Assembly: GCF_000943545.1 (NCBI RefSeq)
Contig: NZ_JTHP01000005.1
Span: forward strand, 62,001 to 126,000
Source of the DNA: Paenibacillus terrae
GTDB lineage: Bacteria; Bacillota; Bacilli; Paenibacillales; Paenibacillaceae
Direction of reading: 5' to 3'
Length of the DNA: 64,000 nt
Shown in pieces: positions 39,867 to 48,680 of this stretch. A program made the position numbers and the translations under genes. The notes beneath the pieces were generated by a model. It saw only the letters and a list, made by a program, of their open reading frames with translations, ran no database searches and was not told the origin of the DNA. Position 1 is the stretch's first letter. Each line of letters opens with the position of its first letter.

Positions 39867-40897
39867 TAAAACATCCCCCCCATGATCACCCAAGTGATTA
39901 GCTTCAATGAAAGGAAAGAGACACCGAAAATGCCTGCAAACCAGGCAGTCACTTTGGCCTTGCTAATCGGAGGCTTGCCGACTACCTTGCCCGTCTGACC
40001 GTTCATGGCAAACGTATGCTCCAATCTATTGTAGTCATAGTGTATTACCCATACCGGGAGCAGGACATAATCTGCTTGTTTTAATGTAGTATCAATTTGC
40101 TTTTCCGTGTAGTTCACGGCCGTGTACTCTGACACCGCAGACTGAATATAAGCATCAATATATTCCTTCACTTTTTCTTTCACTCGCGGGAAAAGCTCCT
40201 CGTCGTTATAACTGTATTTCTCCGCAATGTAGCCGGCGAGATACGGAGTTTTAAAGCTTTTTAGCTGATCGTAAGGAAAAGGCTCTAATTTATCCATCAG
40301 CTCGTCGTTCATTTTCTCCGCGGCATCAATCGGAACCTTCACATAATTCAGACGGATTTTCCGGTATACATCAAAATGCTGTGTTTCCGTATACTCGTAG
40401 TCCCCGCTCGTGTAGGTTCTCACTTTTTTGCCCTGACCCTGAACCTCAATTTTATTATGTAATTCATATAACCAGAAAGGCACATACATCCCGGTGATTC
40501 CCTTGATTCGATCTGCTGTCATGAACCGGTTCGGCGTCAGACGACCATTCTTGCACCATTTTCGGAAAGCTTGCATTGCTTCTTCCTTACTGATCGAAAA
40601 AGGAATGACCTGCGCGGGAGCCAGCTCCCCTGTCAGTCGATCGCCAAGAACAACCGCTGAACCGCAAAAGCTGCAAACCGTCGCACTTGTCTCTACTTCG
40701 GTCATAATAACTGCTCCGCAGCTGGTACAATGGTACTCCTGAGCCTCGTCTTCTATAAAAACATGATTCGTCAGAGGATCTGGAAAATACTCGATATTGT
40801 CCTTTCTTCCGCAACTGTGACAGGATAACATTCCTGTTTCACTGTCAAAGACCATGCCACTGCCGCAGTTTGGGCATTTATATTCGATAACCGGCAT
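39866..40897 (-). CDS. ydjG: YdjG-like zinc-ribbon membrane protein
   Basis: The 343-residue protein begins with two zinc ribbons of the TFIIB/rubredoxin type (CPNCGSGMVFDSETGMLSC and CTSCGAVIMTEVETSATVC), then a long soluble region, and a C-terminal membrane segment (about residues 320-340). It is coupled to ydjH through a one-base stop/start overlap. Its B. subtilis counterpart forms a membrane complex with YdjH. Confidence 0.88.
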   Translation of the reverse strand: MPVIEYKCPNCGSGMVFDSETGMLSCHSCGRKDNIEYFPDPLTNHVFIEDEAQEYHCTSCGAVIMTEVETSATVCSFCGSAVVLGDRLTGELAPAQVIPFSISKEEAMQAFRKWCKNGRLTPNRFMTADRIKGITGMYVPFWLYELHNKIEVQGQGKKVRTYTSGDYEYTETQHFDVYRKIRLNYVKVPIDAAEKMNDELMDKLEPFPYDQLKSFKTPYLAGYIAEKYSYNDEELFPRVKEKVKEYIDAYIQSAVSEYTAVNYTEKQIDTTLKQADYVLLPVWVIHYDYNRLEHTFAMNGQTGKVVGKPPISKAKVTAWFAGIFGVSFLSLKLITWVIMGGMF

Positions 40898-40923
40898 CTG
40901 CTCACCTCTATCATAAAGAACTG

Positions 40924-41580
40924 TTATTTCTGATCTTTCAATTTTTCTTTGATCGCAGCCAATTCATCTTCTGCATTCGTGCTTTTCTCATATTGTACGA
41001 ATAAATCATCCAGATCGTCCTGCGTCCCTGCTCTAAGCTCGGCTATAGCCATTGCTTCATCATATGCCCTGTTAACCTTCTCTTCCATAGCTTCGAATAC
41101 GGAATCCTGGCCGCCCATGGCGTTCAATGATTGCTGTACTTTGGCAACCGCCATTTTCCCTTTTAGCTTGATGCGCCGTGCTTCCAATTGGTCCATATCG
41201 GACACCAGTTTATTCTGCATTTGTTTCATATTTTCGGCGTTTGATGAAGCCAAGTCATAAGCGGTTTCGAATTGTCCCCGTTTCTCCACCTGCGTTACCT
41301 TTCTCTCCAGAAACTTTCGAGCGTCCTCATCATTGCCAGCCTCCACTGCCTTCATAGCATAATTCTGAAGCTTTTTGATCTCGGCTCTGCATTCATCCAA
41401 AGCTCTTTTCGCTCTTCGCTCATCCGCCAACACCGAAGCGGTTTCCGCTTTCACTCTGCCCAGGTCGATGTTCAGGTTCCGCATGTAATCGTCAATTGTC
41501 TTCTCCGGATCTTCCACCTTGTCTAATAAGGCGTTAACATTCATTTTCATAATATCCCTAAATCTCGACAGAATCCCCAT
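40924..41580 (-). CDS. pspA: PspA/IM30-family membrane-stress protein
   Basis: The 218-residue protein is almost wholly coiled-coil helix, beginning MGILSRFRDIMKMNVNALLD, the amphipathic helix that binds stressed membranes. The frame is open to 41760, but GGGAG sits 6 bases before the ATG at 41580, which gives the standard family start and length. It opens the pspA-ydjG-ydjH-ydjI operon, known in B. subtilis to be SigW-dependent. I did not find a convincing SigW promoter here. Confidence 0.9.
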   Translation of the reverse strand: MGILSRFRDIMKMNVNALLDKVEDPEKTIDDYMRNLNIDLGRVKAETASVLADERRAKRALDECRAEIKKLQNYAMKAVEAGNDEDARKFLERKVTQVEKRGQFETAYDLASSNAENMKQMQNKLVSDMDQLEARRIKLKGKMAVAKVQQSLNAMGGQDSVFEAMEEKVNRAYDEAMAIAELRAGTQDDLDDLFVQYEKSTNAEDELAAIKEKLKDQK

Positions 41581-41929
41581 CATGGTCTCCCTTCGAAAAG
41601 ACTGCATTCCTACCATATAATACATCAAATTCGGAAAAAAGGGTTCATTTCCCTTTCCAAATCCAATGACAGGCACTTTAACGCCATCATTCAATACCCT
41701 TTCCGTAATTTTCCGGTTCATATGAACAGCCTCCTTTACTATTTTCATATAAGATAACACCTCGCCGCTGCATAGGCAAAAGTACAGCTAACCAAATCAA
41801 AAAAAGTGCCTGATCCCCGTGAAATCATACTTTAAGACACGGGGGGCAGGCACTTGCACCGCAGTAACTAATCATATATTCCACTTCATGCTTGCTTGTC
41901 CTGTATAGTGTTGAAGTGGACTTTATTTT
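41581..41929. other. Control region of pspA and 3' region of phosphoketolase
   Basis: The 349-bp gap includes the pspA promoter region (41600-41760) and two hairpins: 41803-41857 and a tccacttca/tgaagtgga pair around 41880-41918. No gene is supported. Confidence 0.55.
41803..41857. terminator. Strong hairpin between phosphoketolase and pspA
   Basis: The arms aagtgcctg.tccccgtg and cacggggggcaggcactt pair along about 17 positions with a loop of about 15. An A-run on its left gives T-rich sequence on the minus strand, so it likely terminates the phosphoketolase message. Confidence 0.65.
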
Positions 41930-44314
41930 TTATCTCAAGCTTTTCCATACCCAGTTTTCTACTTCTGGTAAGTCGATGCCTTCTTCACGAATGTATTGAT
42001 TATGCTTCTTAACCATAGCATCCATTTCAACCACAATGCTTGTGTACTTCCCGGCGTCAGGTAAGTTTAGAACAGCTTCCTTCACTAAGTCAAAACGGTC
42101 CATTTGATTCAATACACGCATATCAAATGGTGTCGTAATATCACCATTTTCACGGTAACCATGCACATACAAGTTATGATTGTGACGATCAAAGAACAGA
42201 TCTTTGATTAGACCTTCATAGCCATGGAAAGCGAAAACAACTGGCTTTTCCTTTGTGAAATAATGATCAAACTCTGCGTCAGATAATCCACGAGGATCTA
42301 TTTTTTGACTTCTCAATCTCAATAAATCTACCACGTTGATGAATCGAATCTTCAGCTCAGGCAATTTATCATGCAAAATGGAGATCGCAGCTAAACTTTC
42401 AATCGTTGGTTCTGTACCGGCAGAAGCAATGACAAGATCAGGTTCTCCACCTTGATCTGTACTTGCCCAGTCAATGATCTTCAATCCTTTATCTACCAAC
42501 TCTTTTGCTTCATCAGCTGTAAACCATTGTGGACGTGGGTGCTTAGACGAAACAACCAAGTTGATCTTTTGACGGTCGTTTAAAATGGTATCAAAGACAG
42601 CCAGTAAGGAGTTGGCATCAGCTGGCAGATACTCACGAATAAATTCTGGTTTTTTATCAGCCAAGTGACCTAACAGGCCTGGGTCTTGGTGTGTATACCC
42701 ATTATGATCCTGCTGGAACACCGTTGAAGTTGCTACGACATTCAATGATGGGATATCTGCACGCCATCCTTGATCCGTTGCTTTACGTAACCACTTGAAG
42801 TGTTGAGTAATCATCGAGTCAACAACACGCAGGAAGGCTTCATAACTTGCAAAGAAACCATGACGACCCGTTAAAACGTAACCTTCCAGCAAGCCCTCTG
42901 CTTGATGTTCGGATAATTGGGAATCAATAACACGACCATACGATGCTAAAAATTCATCATTAGGTTCAATAATTTGGTCCATCCATTGACGTTTGGTTAC
43001 TTCAAAAACAGGAGCTAAGCGGTTAGACATCGTTTCATCAGGTCCGAAGATTCTGAAATTACGATTTTCTTCATTTAAAAGAACCACATCTTTAACGTAT
43101 TTCCCTAAAACCGACATATCCTGTGCAATGACTTTACCAGGCACGGAATTATCCAGCGCATAGTTACGGAAATCTGGTAAGTGCAAGTCTTTAATGAGGT
43201 TACCCGCATTCGTAACAGGGTTCATCCCCATTCGTTTATCGCCTGTAGGTAGAATTTCAGCAATCTCAGGTTTTAAACGGCCATTTTCGTCGAACAATTC
43301 TTCTGGTCTATAGCTATTCAGCCATTCTAATAGTGCAGGTGCGTGCTGCATATTTTTTTGGTCAACAGGAATTGGAACTTGATGGGCACGGAATGAATTT
43401 TCATTAGGTACGTTATCCCATTCTTTTGGACCCGTCCAGCCCTTAGGTGTACGGAAGACAAGCATCGGCCATGCTGGGCGAGTAAGGTCATTGTTTTCAC
43501 GCGCATTCTTTTGAATAGCTTCAATTTTTTCGATGACGGTATCCAATACTTTCGCCATTTCTGGATGCATTTGATCAGGATTTTCACCTTCAACAAAAAA
43601 TGGTTCCCAACCCAAGCCTTTGAAATATGAGGTTATTTCTTCTTTCGATTGACGAGACATAATCGTTGGGTTACTAATCTTGAAGCCATTCAAGTGTAAG
43701 ATTGGCAGCACTGCACCGTCAGTAATGGGGTTGATAAATCTGTTAGAGAACCACGAAGCAGCTAATGGTCCGGTTTCAGCTTCTCCATCACCAATAACAA
43801 CAGCCGAAATCAAATCGGGATGATCTAAAATGGCACCCACCCCATGAGAAAGGGAGTAACCTAATTCTCCACCCTCATGGATAGATCCAGGTGTTTCAGG
43901 AGCGGCATGTGAAGCAATACCGCCAGGGAACGAGAATTGTTTGAATAATTTTTTCATACCCAGGATATCTTGTGTAATTTGCGGATAGATTTCAGTGTAG
44001 CTTCCATCGAGATATGAATTTGAAACCATAACCTGGCCGCCGTGACCAGGGCCTTCAATGTAAAGCATGCTCAAATCATATTTATTAATAACACGATTTA
44101 GATGTGCATAAATAAAGTTTTGGCCAGGAATGGTACCCCAGTGTCCAATAGGCTTAATCTTTACGTCCGAATCTTTTAATGGTTCTCTTAGCAAAGGATT
44201 ATCTTTTAAATAAAGTTGGCCTACCGAAATGTAGTTCGTTGCACGCCAATATGCATCAAGTTTTTCCAAATATGCTTTAGATGAGTAATCTACTATTACT
44301 GGTGATAATGACAT
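41930..44314 (-). CDS. xfp: Phosphoketolase (xylulose-5-phosphate/fructose-6-phosphate)
   Basis: The 794-residue thiamine-diphosphate enzyme splits xylulose 5-phosphate (and often fructose 6-phosphate) with phosphate to give acetyl phosphate and glyceraldehyde 3-phosphate (or erythrose 4-phosphate). Motifs present: [21 protein letters not shown], and the ThDP site GDGEAETGP. The ATG at 44314 follows AGGGAG by 8 bases; GTG 44323 is in frame but overlaps that site. A GntR-type regulator lies upstream on the same strand. By eye the gene and its regulator are richer in A/T than neighbours, so acquisition by transfer is possible. Confidence 0.95.
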   Translation of the reverse strand: MSLSPVIVDYSSKAYLEKLDAYWRATNYISVGQLYLKDNPLLREPLKDSDVKIKPIGHWGTIPGQNFIYAHLNRVINKYDLSMLYIEGPGHGGQVMVSNSYLDGSYTEIYPQITQDILGMKKLFKQFSFPGGIASHAAPETPGSIHEGGELGYSLSHGVGAILDHPDLISAVVIGDGEAETGPLAASWFSNRFINPITDGAVLPILHLNGFKISNPTIMSRQSKEEITSYFKGLGWEPFFVEGENPDQMHPEMAKVLDTVIEKIEAIQKNARENNDLTRPAWPMLVFRTPKGWTGPKEWDNVPNENSFRAHQVPIPVDQKNMQHAPALLEWLNSYRPEELFDENGRLKPEIAEILPTGDKRMGMNPVTNAGNLIKDLHLPDFRNYALDNSVPGKVIAQDMSVLGKYVKDVVLLNEENRNFRIFGPDETMSNRLAPVFEVTKRQWMDQIIEPNDEFLASYGRVIDSQLSEHQAEGLLEGYVLTGRHGFFASYEAFLRVVDSMITQHFKWLRKATDQGWRADIPSLNVVATSTVFQQDHNGYTHQDPGLLGHLADKKPEFIREYLPADANSLLAVFDTILNDRQKINLVVSSKHPRPQWFTADEAKELVDKGLKIIDWASTDQGGEPDLVIASAGTEPTIESLAAISILHDKLPELKIRFINVVDLLRLRSQKIDPRGLSDAEFDHYFTKEKPVVFAFHGYEGLIKDLFFDRHNHNLYVHGYRENGDITTPFDMRVLNQMDRFDLVKEAVLNLPDAGKYTSIVVEMDAMVKKHNQYIREEGIDLPEVENWVWKSLR

Positions 44315-44368
44315 GATGTCCACTCCCTAAACAATTTTGTTTGTAATTTATTCCGGAAATTTCATCGA

Positions 44369-44389
44369 CATGTACATCATAACGCTGCA
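44369..44389 (-). promoter_or_regulatory. Shared motif upstream of phosphoketolase, candidate GntR site
   Basis: Of these 21 bases 17 match the stretch at 45476-45496, upstream of the GntR gene, in the same orientation. It lies 55-75 bp before the xfp start. A common operator for the neighbouring regulator is the simplest reading. Confidence 0.4.
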
Positions 44390-44570
44390 TCGATTAAATT
44401 CAACCTTTTCAACAAATGATACGGTCCAATTTTGTGAAATTTTGAACATAGTATGAAATATAATTAAAAAGACAGTAAAAAAGCTCTTACATTAAAATAA
44501 ATAGAAATTTAAACCACATTTTTTATTACAATTCTATCCATAGTATGATCAGATATTTTTTTCAAAAGCA

Positions 44571-44600
44571 TAAAAAAAAGACTGGAAATTTTTCCAGTCT
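44571..44600 (-). terminator. Terminator of the GntR gene
   Basis: The perfect stem agactggaaa/tttccagtct with a short AT loop is followed on the minus strand by eight T. It separates the regulator from xfp transcription. Confidence 0.85.
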
Positions 44601-44605
44601 CATCG

Positions 44606-45328
44606 TTAATGAACCGATACGAAGGTGTTGAATTTCAAATATTTGTAATGGAATCGCATATGAGAAAATTCAAATGGCGTGCCATTATCCAAAAAGAAAA
44701 CACCTTCCATGATGCCTACGGGCTCATTTTCCTTCAAATGCAGTAGTTCTTGATCGTCTGCTTGGGACGGCTCTGCAAAAATGGATAAAAAAGATTTGGT
44801 GACGGCTAGATTCCGCGAGTCTTCCAAATAATTGAAAATCGACCCCTCGATAATCGTCTGATTTAAATTTTGGACAATTTTAATAGGGATATAGCCCGTT
44901 TCAATCATAAAAGGATCATCATCAAACAAACGTAAGCGAACAATTTTGTAAACAAAATCATGGGTTTCCAAGAACAAATCTCGCTGTAATTCTTCTGTTG
45001 GTGGAATGACCTCAAAACTCAATACTTTGATTTTAGGCTTTTTACCATGCATTTGAAAATTATCAGTGACCCCTAGATTAGAGCCTTCGTAGTTAAAGAT
45101 AGATTCATTTCTTATGTATAATGGATTAATAAATGTTCCGGAACCGCGCTTCTTGAAAATAATTCCGACATTCTCCATTTTAGTCAGAGCACGTTTAATT
45201 GAACTACGACTAACCTGGTAAGTCTCACTAAGACTGCGTTCATCTGGCAATCTCATATCTGCAAACTTTCCAGCAAAGATTTTCATCTTAAGATCGTCAA
45301 TAATTTGCTTATAGACAAATTGTGTCAT
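44606..45328 (-). CDS. GntR-family regulator with UTRA effector domain
   Basis: The 240-residue protein has an N-terminal winged helix (residues about 1-70, with RLPDERSLSETYQVSRSSIKRAL) and a UTRA ligand domain (about 90-235). The UTRA class senses sugar phosphates or related metabolites. The ATG at 45328 follows GAGGAG; the open frame to 45427 has no ribosome site. Its position upstream of xfp and the motif shared by both upstream regions suggest that it controls xfp and itself. Confidence 0.9.
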   Translation of the reverse strand: MTQFVYKQIIDDLKMKIFAGKFADMRLPDERSLSETYQVSRSSIKRALTKMENVGIIFKKRGSGTFINPLYIRNESIFNYEGSNLGVTDNFQMHGKKPKIKVLSFEVIPPTEELQRDLFLETHDFVYKIVRLRLFDDDPFMIETGYIPIKIVQNLNQTIIEGSIFNYLEDSRNLAVTKSFLSIFAEPSQADDQELLHLKENEPVGIMEGVFFLDNGTPFEFSHMRFHYKYLKFNTFVSVH

Positions 45329-45475
45329 ATCGTACTCCTCTTTCAGGTCTTCTATAACTTCATATAGTTTACCATAACTTGTTCTTTCCATCTCATGTTT
45401 GTTTACGTATGTAGAGTGAGCCTTCATCTGATAGCTTGCTTTTACTATACATCTCTATGCATAATACCATGATTG

Positions 45476-45496
45476 CACATACATCATACCACTGCA
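45476..45496 (-). promoter_or_regulatory. Shared motif upstream of GntR gene
   Basis: This is the partner of the site at 44369-44389 (17 of 21 bases the same: core acatcata.c.ctgca). It lies about 150 bp before the regulator's start codon, in a region with more imperfect copies of the half-site gtatgat. Confidence 0.4.
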
Positions 45497-45523
45497 ATGC
45501 ATCATGTTCATGCAGAGTATGAT

Positions 45524-45629
45524 CCTTTCTCTCTTTAAGGGCAGATAGTCATCCCCTTTCAACCCCAAAGAGCGACGACACCGACGAAAGCGTCTCCCTG
45601 CGCCAAAGTCGATACCGTCACTTTTCTAC
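45524..45629 (-). ncRNA. Two-stem RNA-like element, copy 1
   Basis: It matches 56358-56466 over its length. Stem 1 pairs 45574-45585 with 45608-45619 and encloses a small gacgc-type hairpin; stem 2 pairs aaggg/ccctt at about 45537-45558. Relative to copy 2, several stem-1 changes keep pairing only through G-U pairs when read on the minus strand, which suggests an RNA transcribed leftward, toward the GntR gene. Alternatives are a terminator of the TetR transcript or a small mobile repeat. Not matched to a known RNA class. Confidence 0.45.
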
Positions 45630-45686
45630 CTGAACATTTAGAAGGGCACTTGATTGGAACATCCTCTTTGTTTCTCTAGTCTTGAT

Positions 45687-46265
45687 TCAGTCCAAGCGAA
45701 TTCCTTCGAACGCATTCATGACTAATTGCTGCACATAGGAATCGTCTAATGGATCACCAGTTACCAGCAATCGATAAAAAATCGGTCCGTAAATGAGATC
45801 TATACTTAATTCAATATCGAGATTTTTCTTCAATTCCCCACGCTTAATCCCCCGCTCCATAAGAAGCCTGGCCTCGAGCCGCCGAGGATGGAAATACCGC
45901 GTCCGGTATGCCTCCGATAATCCTGAATCAAGCTGCCCTTCACCTATTAACTCCGTAATGATTTTACCCTCCCGACTTGTCAAGAACCGAACTAAATTCG
46001 TAGCATGAATGAGAATATCATCTAATACAGAACCCGTGTCGGGTACGGGCAATCTTGCTATGGAAGCTGACAGAAAACCATCCATCACCACGGCAGCCTT
46101 GTTAGGCCACCATTTATAAATGGTCGCTTTGCTAACTTTAGCTCGTTCAGCAATTTTTTCTACCGTAACCGCTCCAAAGCCATGCTCCAACAGTAGATCA
46201 TAGGAAGCCGTAAGGATAGACTTTTGCGTCTCGACATTACGCGGACGTCCTCGTTTACTCTGCAC
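45687..46265 (-). CDS. TetR-family transcriptional repressor
   Basis: The 192-residue protein has the TetR helix-turn-helix (residues about 12-58, with VTVEKIAERAKVSKATIYKWW) and a C-terminal ligand domain of the AcrR C-11/C-39 type. Start is GTG with a GGGGGGG site. It is divergent from an MFS efflux gene, and the gap carries three copies of a TetR-type operator, so it most likely represses both genes until a drug-like ligand binds. Confidence 0.92.
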   Translation of the reverse strand: MQSKRGRPRNVETQKSILTASYDLLLEHGFGAVTVEKIAERAKVSKATIYKWWPNKAAVVMDGFLSASIARLPVPDTGSVLDDILIHATNLVRFLTSREGKIITELIGEGQLDSGLSEAYRTRYFHPRRLEARLLMERGIKRGELKKNLDIELSIDLIYGPIFYRLLVTGDPLDDSYVQQLVMNAFEGIRLD

Positions 46266-46310
46266 TGGAACCCCCCCTTCCTCTTAGATGTAAGTAAACA
46301 CAAAAAATAA

Positions 46311-46324
46311 ACTGTACGTTCAGT
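46311..46324. promoter_or_regulatory. TetR operator 1
   Basis: ACTGTACGTTCAGT is a near-perfect 14-bp palindrome (ACTGWACGTWCAGT) about 46 bp upstream of the repressor start. The block acgttcagtat is repeated at 46371-46384 and 46411-46424. Confidence 0.65.
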
Positions 46325-46370
46325 ATATCAAATATCAAGTAAAAATAAAACGAATTTACCTATTTACAAA

Positions 46371-46384
46371 ACCAAACGTTCAGT
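46371..46384. promoter_or_regulatory. TetR operator 2 (half-conserved)
   Basis: ACCAAACGTTCAGT keeps the right half-site and centre of operator 1; the left half is degraded. It starts 60 bp from operator 1. Confidence 0.5.
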
Positions 46385-46410
46385 ATATTATTTGATTATC
46401 GAATTAATGA

Positions 46411-46424
46411 ACTATACGTTCAGT
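46411..46424. promoter_or_regulatory. TetR operator 3
   Basis: ACTATACGTTCAGT differs from operator 1 by one base and lies 40 bp from operator 2 and 73 bp before the MFS start. Confidence 0.6.
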
Positions 46425-46496
46425 ATTTATTTTCCGGTAGCATTGAATTAAGGAGTGTTGTTGCACAATCACTAAACAATCATAAGGAGGATTATC

Positions 46497-47723
46497 ATGC
46501 AAAGAGAACAACAAGCAATAGGAAGTAACCGTATTTCAAATGGGATGATGTTTCTGTTGGCAGCCGCATGCGGCCTGATCGTTGCCAATCTTTATTATGC
46601 TCAGACCCTTGTAGGACCTATCCATATTGCTATGGGCCTTTCTTCCACAGCAGCGGGCTTCATTGTCACATTAACTCAAGTCGGTTATGTTGTGGGATTA
46701 CTGTTTATCGTACCGCTCAGTGACATTATTGAAAATCGACGCCTCATGGTCGTATCCCTAATCATTACAGTCGGTGCATTGCTCGCAGCCGCATTCGCCC
46801 CCAATGCGCCGTTGTTCCTGACCGCATCTCTGTTCATTGGAATTGGATCGGGGGTAGCCCAAATACTGGTGCCATATGCCACGTACTTAGCATCTGAAGA
46901 GCAGCGCGGCCGCGTTGTCGGGAATGTAATGAGTGGACTGTTGCTAGGAATTATGTTCGCACGACCAGTGGCAAGCTTTATAACCAGCATCTGGGGATGG
47001 CAAGCCATATTTATTTTGTCAGCGATTGTCGTAACGCTGTTGACGATTCTGCTCTCGCGAGCTCTTCCTGAACGCAAGCCTGCGCCTACGGTATCTTACG
47101 GCAAATTAATTTTCTCTCTGGGCACTCTTTTAAAACAAACACCCGTATTGCGCCGCCGTGCCCTATATCAAGCCTGTCTATTTGGAGCCTTCAGCCTATT
47201 TTGGACTGTCGTTCCTCTGCGATTAGCGGATGATTTCGGAATGTCCCAGCAAGGTATTGCATTGTTTGCTTTAGTAGGCGTGGGTGGAGCAGTAGCAGCT
47301 CCGATAGCCGGAAGATTGGCTGATAAAGGCTGGAGCAAATTCTTAACCGGGCTAGCCATGATCATTGCCGCCTTGTCTTTTTTGCTAATCTATCTTTTTC
47401 AAAACCATTCGACAGTTGCTCTTATACTGCTCTTTGTTTCAGCGATTACACTGGATATGGCCGTATCGGGAAATCTTGTACTTGGGCAGCGTGTGATTTA
47501 CTCCTTGGGAAGTGAAGCAAGGGGGCGTCTAAACGGACTCTTCATGTCTATTTTTTTCGTAGGCGGTGCCATTGGATCATCGTTAGGCGGTTGGTCTTAT
47601 GCGCAAGGAGGTTGGAATTTCAGTGCTCTCATTGGAGTCGCGCTGCCGTTGCTAGCTTTGCTTTACTTTTTCACTGAGAAAGAAACGAGTGGAGACGTAC
47701 AAAAGAAACCTTCGGCGGAATAA
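46497..47723 (+). CDS. MFS multidrug-type efflux transporter
   Basis: The 408-residue protein has twelve membrane segments and the MFS motif A in loop 2-3 ([12 protein letters not shown]). It resembles YgaY/arabinose-efflux-like MFS exporters. AAGGAGG lies properly before the ATG. It is divergent from the TetR repressor and is the probable target of the three operators between them. The substrate is unknown. Confidence 0.9.
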   Translation: MQREQQAIGSNRISNGMMFLLAAACGLIVANLYYAQTLVGPIHIAMGLSSTAAGFIVTLTQVGYVVGLLFIVPLSDIIENRRLMVVSLIITVGALLAAAFAPNAPLFLTASLFIGIGSGVAQILVPYATYLASEEQRGRVVGNVMSGLLLGIMFARPVASFITSIWGWQAIFILSAIVVTLLTILLSRALPERKPAPTVSYGKLIFSLGTLLKQTPVLRRRALYQACLFGAFSLFWTVVPLRLADDFGMSQQGIALFALVGVGGAVAAPIAGRLADKGWSKFLTGLAMIIAALSFLLIYLFQNHSTVALILLFVSAITLDMAVSGNLVLGQRVIYSLGSEARGRLNGLFMSIFFVGGAIGSSLGGWSYAQGGWNFSALIGVALPLLALLYFFTEKETSGDVQKKPSAE

Positions 47724-47741
47724 CCATACAACAAAAAATTA

Positions 47742-47786
47742 CCCCTATTCGTCTAAGTAGTTAGAGATACACACGACGAATAGGGG
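47742..47786. terminator. Terminator between MFS gene and DoxX remnant
   Basis: The 12-bp perfect stem cccctattcgtc/gacgaatagggg has a 21-nt loop and a T-run on the minus strand. Works for both converging transcripts. Confidence 0.75.
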
Positions 47787-47814
47787 ATGCTGTGTTCTAA
47801 AGGTTCATAATCTT

Positions 47815-48105
47815 TTATTTAAGTATTGCATCGATGGAATATGAGCCTGCCCCTGTCAATGCGATACCGACTACGACTGCAATCAGAACTAGCGGATATT
47901 CATAGCCATTAGCTGTTGCCCAAATTCCGTTTTGGCCATGTACTTTGAAAATCGCCCCAAGCATAGTCAGCGTAATGAACAATGCAGCCAATGGAGTGAG
48001 TAGTCCCAAAGCAAATAGGACTCCTCCCAGCAATTCCATCAACCCAGCGGACACGGCCATGAATACTCCCGGTTTAATTCCGACCGATTCCATCTCCCCC
48101 TCCAA
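47815..48105 (-). pseudogene. DoxX-family membrane protein, 5' part missing
   Basis: The 96 codons encode the C-terminal three membrane segments of a DoxX protein (GVFMAVSAGLMELLGGVLFALG and following). Family members have about 120-140 residues with a further N-terminal span and a GG-rich loop, which is absent; the sequence upstream (48106-48160) gives only broken DoxX-like codons in changed frames. The gene was probably cut when the toxin module beside it arrived or was rearranged. Confidence 0.65.
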
Positions 48106-48164
48106 AAAAAACCTTGAAAGGCATGGAACCCATCAAGATTTTAATCTACTGTGAAACTCTATAT

Positions 48165-48677
48165 TTATTGAATGTTCCTTAATATTTTTTTTGCTCTATG
48201 GCGTAGCATTTGAGACGCCCATCGAGCATTAACAATATCGATTAAAGATTCTAATAACAGTTTTTGTTTTATTAGTGGCAATTCTGCAAACCAATTTAAA
48301 GCTAATTCCACCCAATAATCTGATTTTTGTTCAAAACCAATTTTAACAATTTCTACGAAAGGAAAAATTTCATCTACATTAACAATTATTTCGTAGTTAC
48401 CCAAAGCCTCCTCTAGTGATTCGACAAGTTTTTTTCTTGGCTGCTCTAATAACACTAATAAACGAAGAAATTTCCATGTCTCATCCAGTATTCTTAAACC
48501 TTCCTTCTCCTTAATTACCCATTTAGCATCCCTCGATAAACCAATGATTGTCTGATGTTCCCCGTATGATATAATTGGAATCCACCTTAGAGATTCTTCA
48601 GAATCAATAAGACGAGTAGAAGTAAATTCTTCAAATGGAATCTTGCTTTCAATAAAAGTTTTCAAGTTAATATTCAT
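48165..48677 (-). CDS. Probable immunity protein to the adjacent VgrG-borne toxin
   Basis: The 170-residue acidic, soluble protein has no motif I recognise by name. It begins 3 bp after the stop of the toxin gene, on the same strand, the standard place for an immunity gene of a polymorphic toxin. The composition (short helical protein rich in Leu/Glu) suits that role. Assignment is from position only. Confidence 0.6.
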   Translation of the reverse strand: MNINLKTFIESKIPFEEFTSTRLIDSEESLRWIPIISYGEHQTIIGLSRDAKWVIKEKEGLRILDETWKFLRLLVLLEQPRKKLVESLEEALGNYEIIVNVDEIFPFVEIVKIGFEQKSDYWVELALNWFAELPLIKQKLLLESLIDIVNARWASQMLRHRAKKILRNIQ

Positions 48678-48680
48678 AGA

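Larger units (their letters stand above)
45329..45686. other. Noncoding leader region upstream of the GntR gene
   Basis: The 358 bp between the TetR gene's stop and the GntR start hold the shared motif at 45476-45496, an atcatac/gtatgat pair (45483-45489 and 45517-45523), and the two-stem RNA-like element at 45524-45629. No gene is supported. Confidence 0.6.

Noticed and set aside
41581-41760. 60-residue N-terminal extension of PspA
   Set aside because: PspA proteins begin with MGILSRF-type amphipathic helices; the ribosome site is placed for 41580.
41600-41760. SigW promoter for pspA
   Set aside because: TGAACC-type boxes with about 16-bp spacing were seen, but no CGTA -10 box; too weak to annotate.
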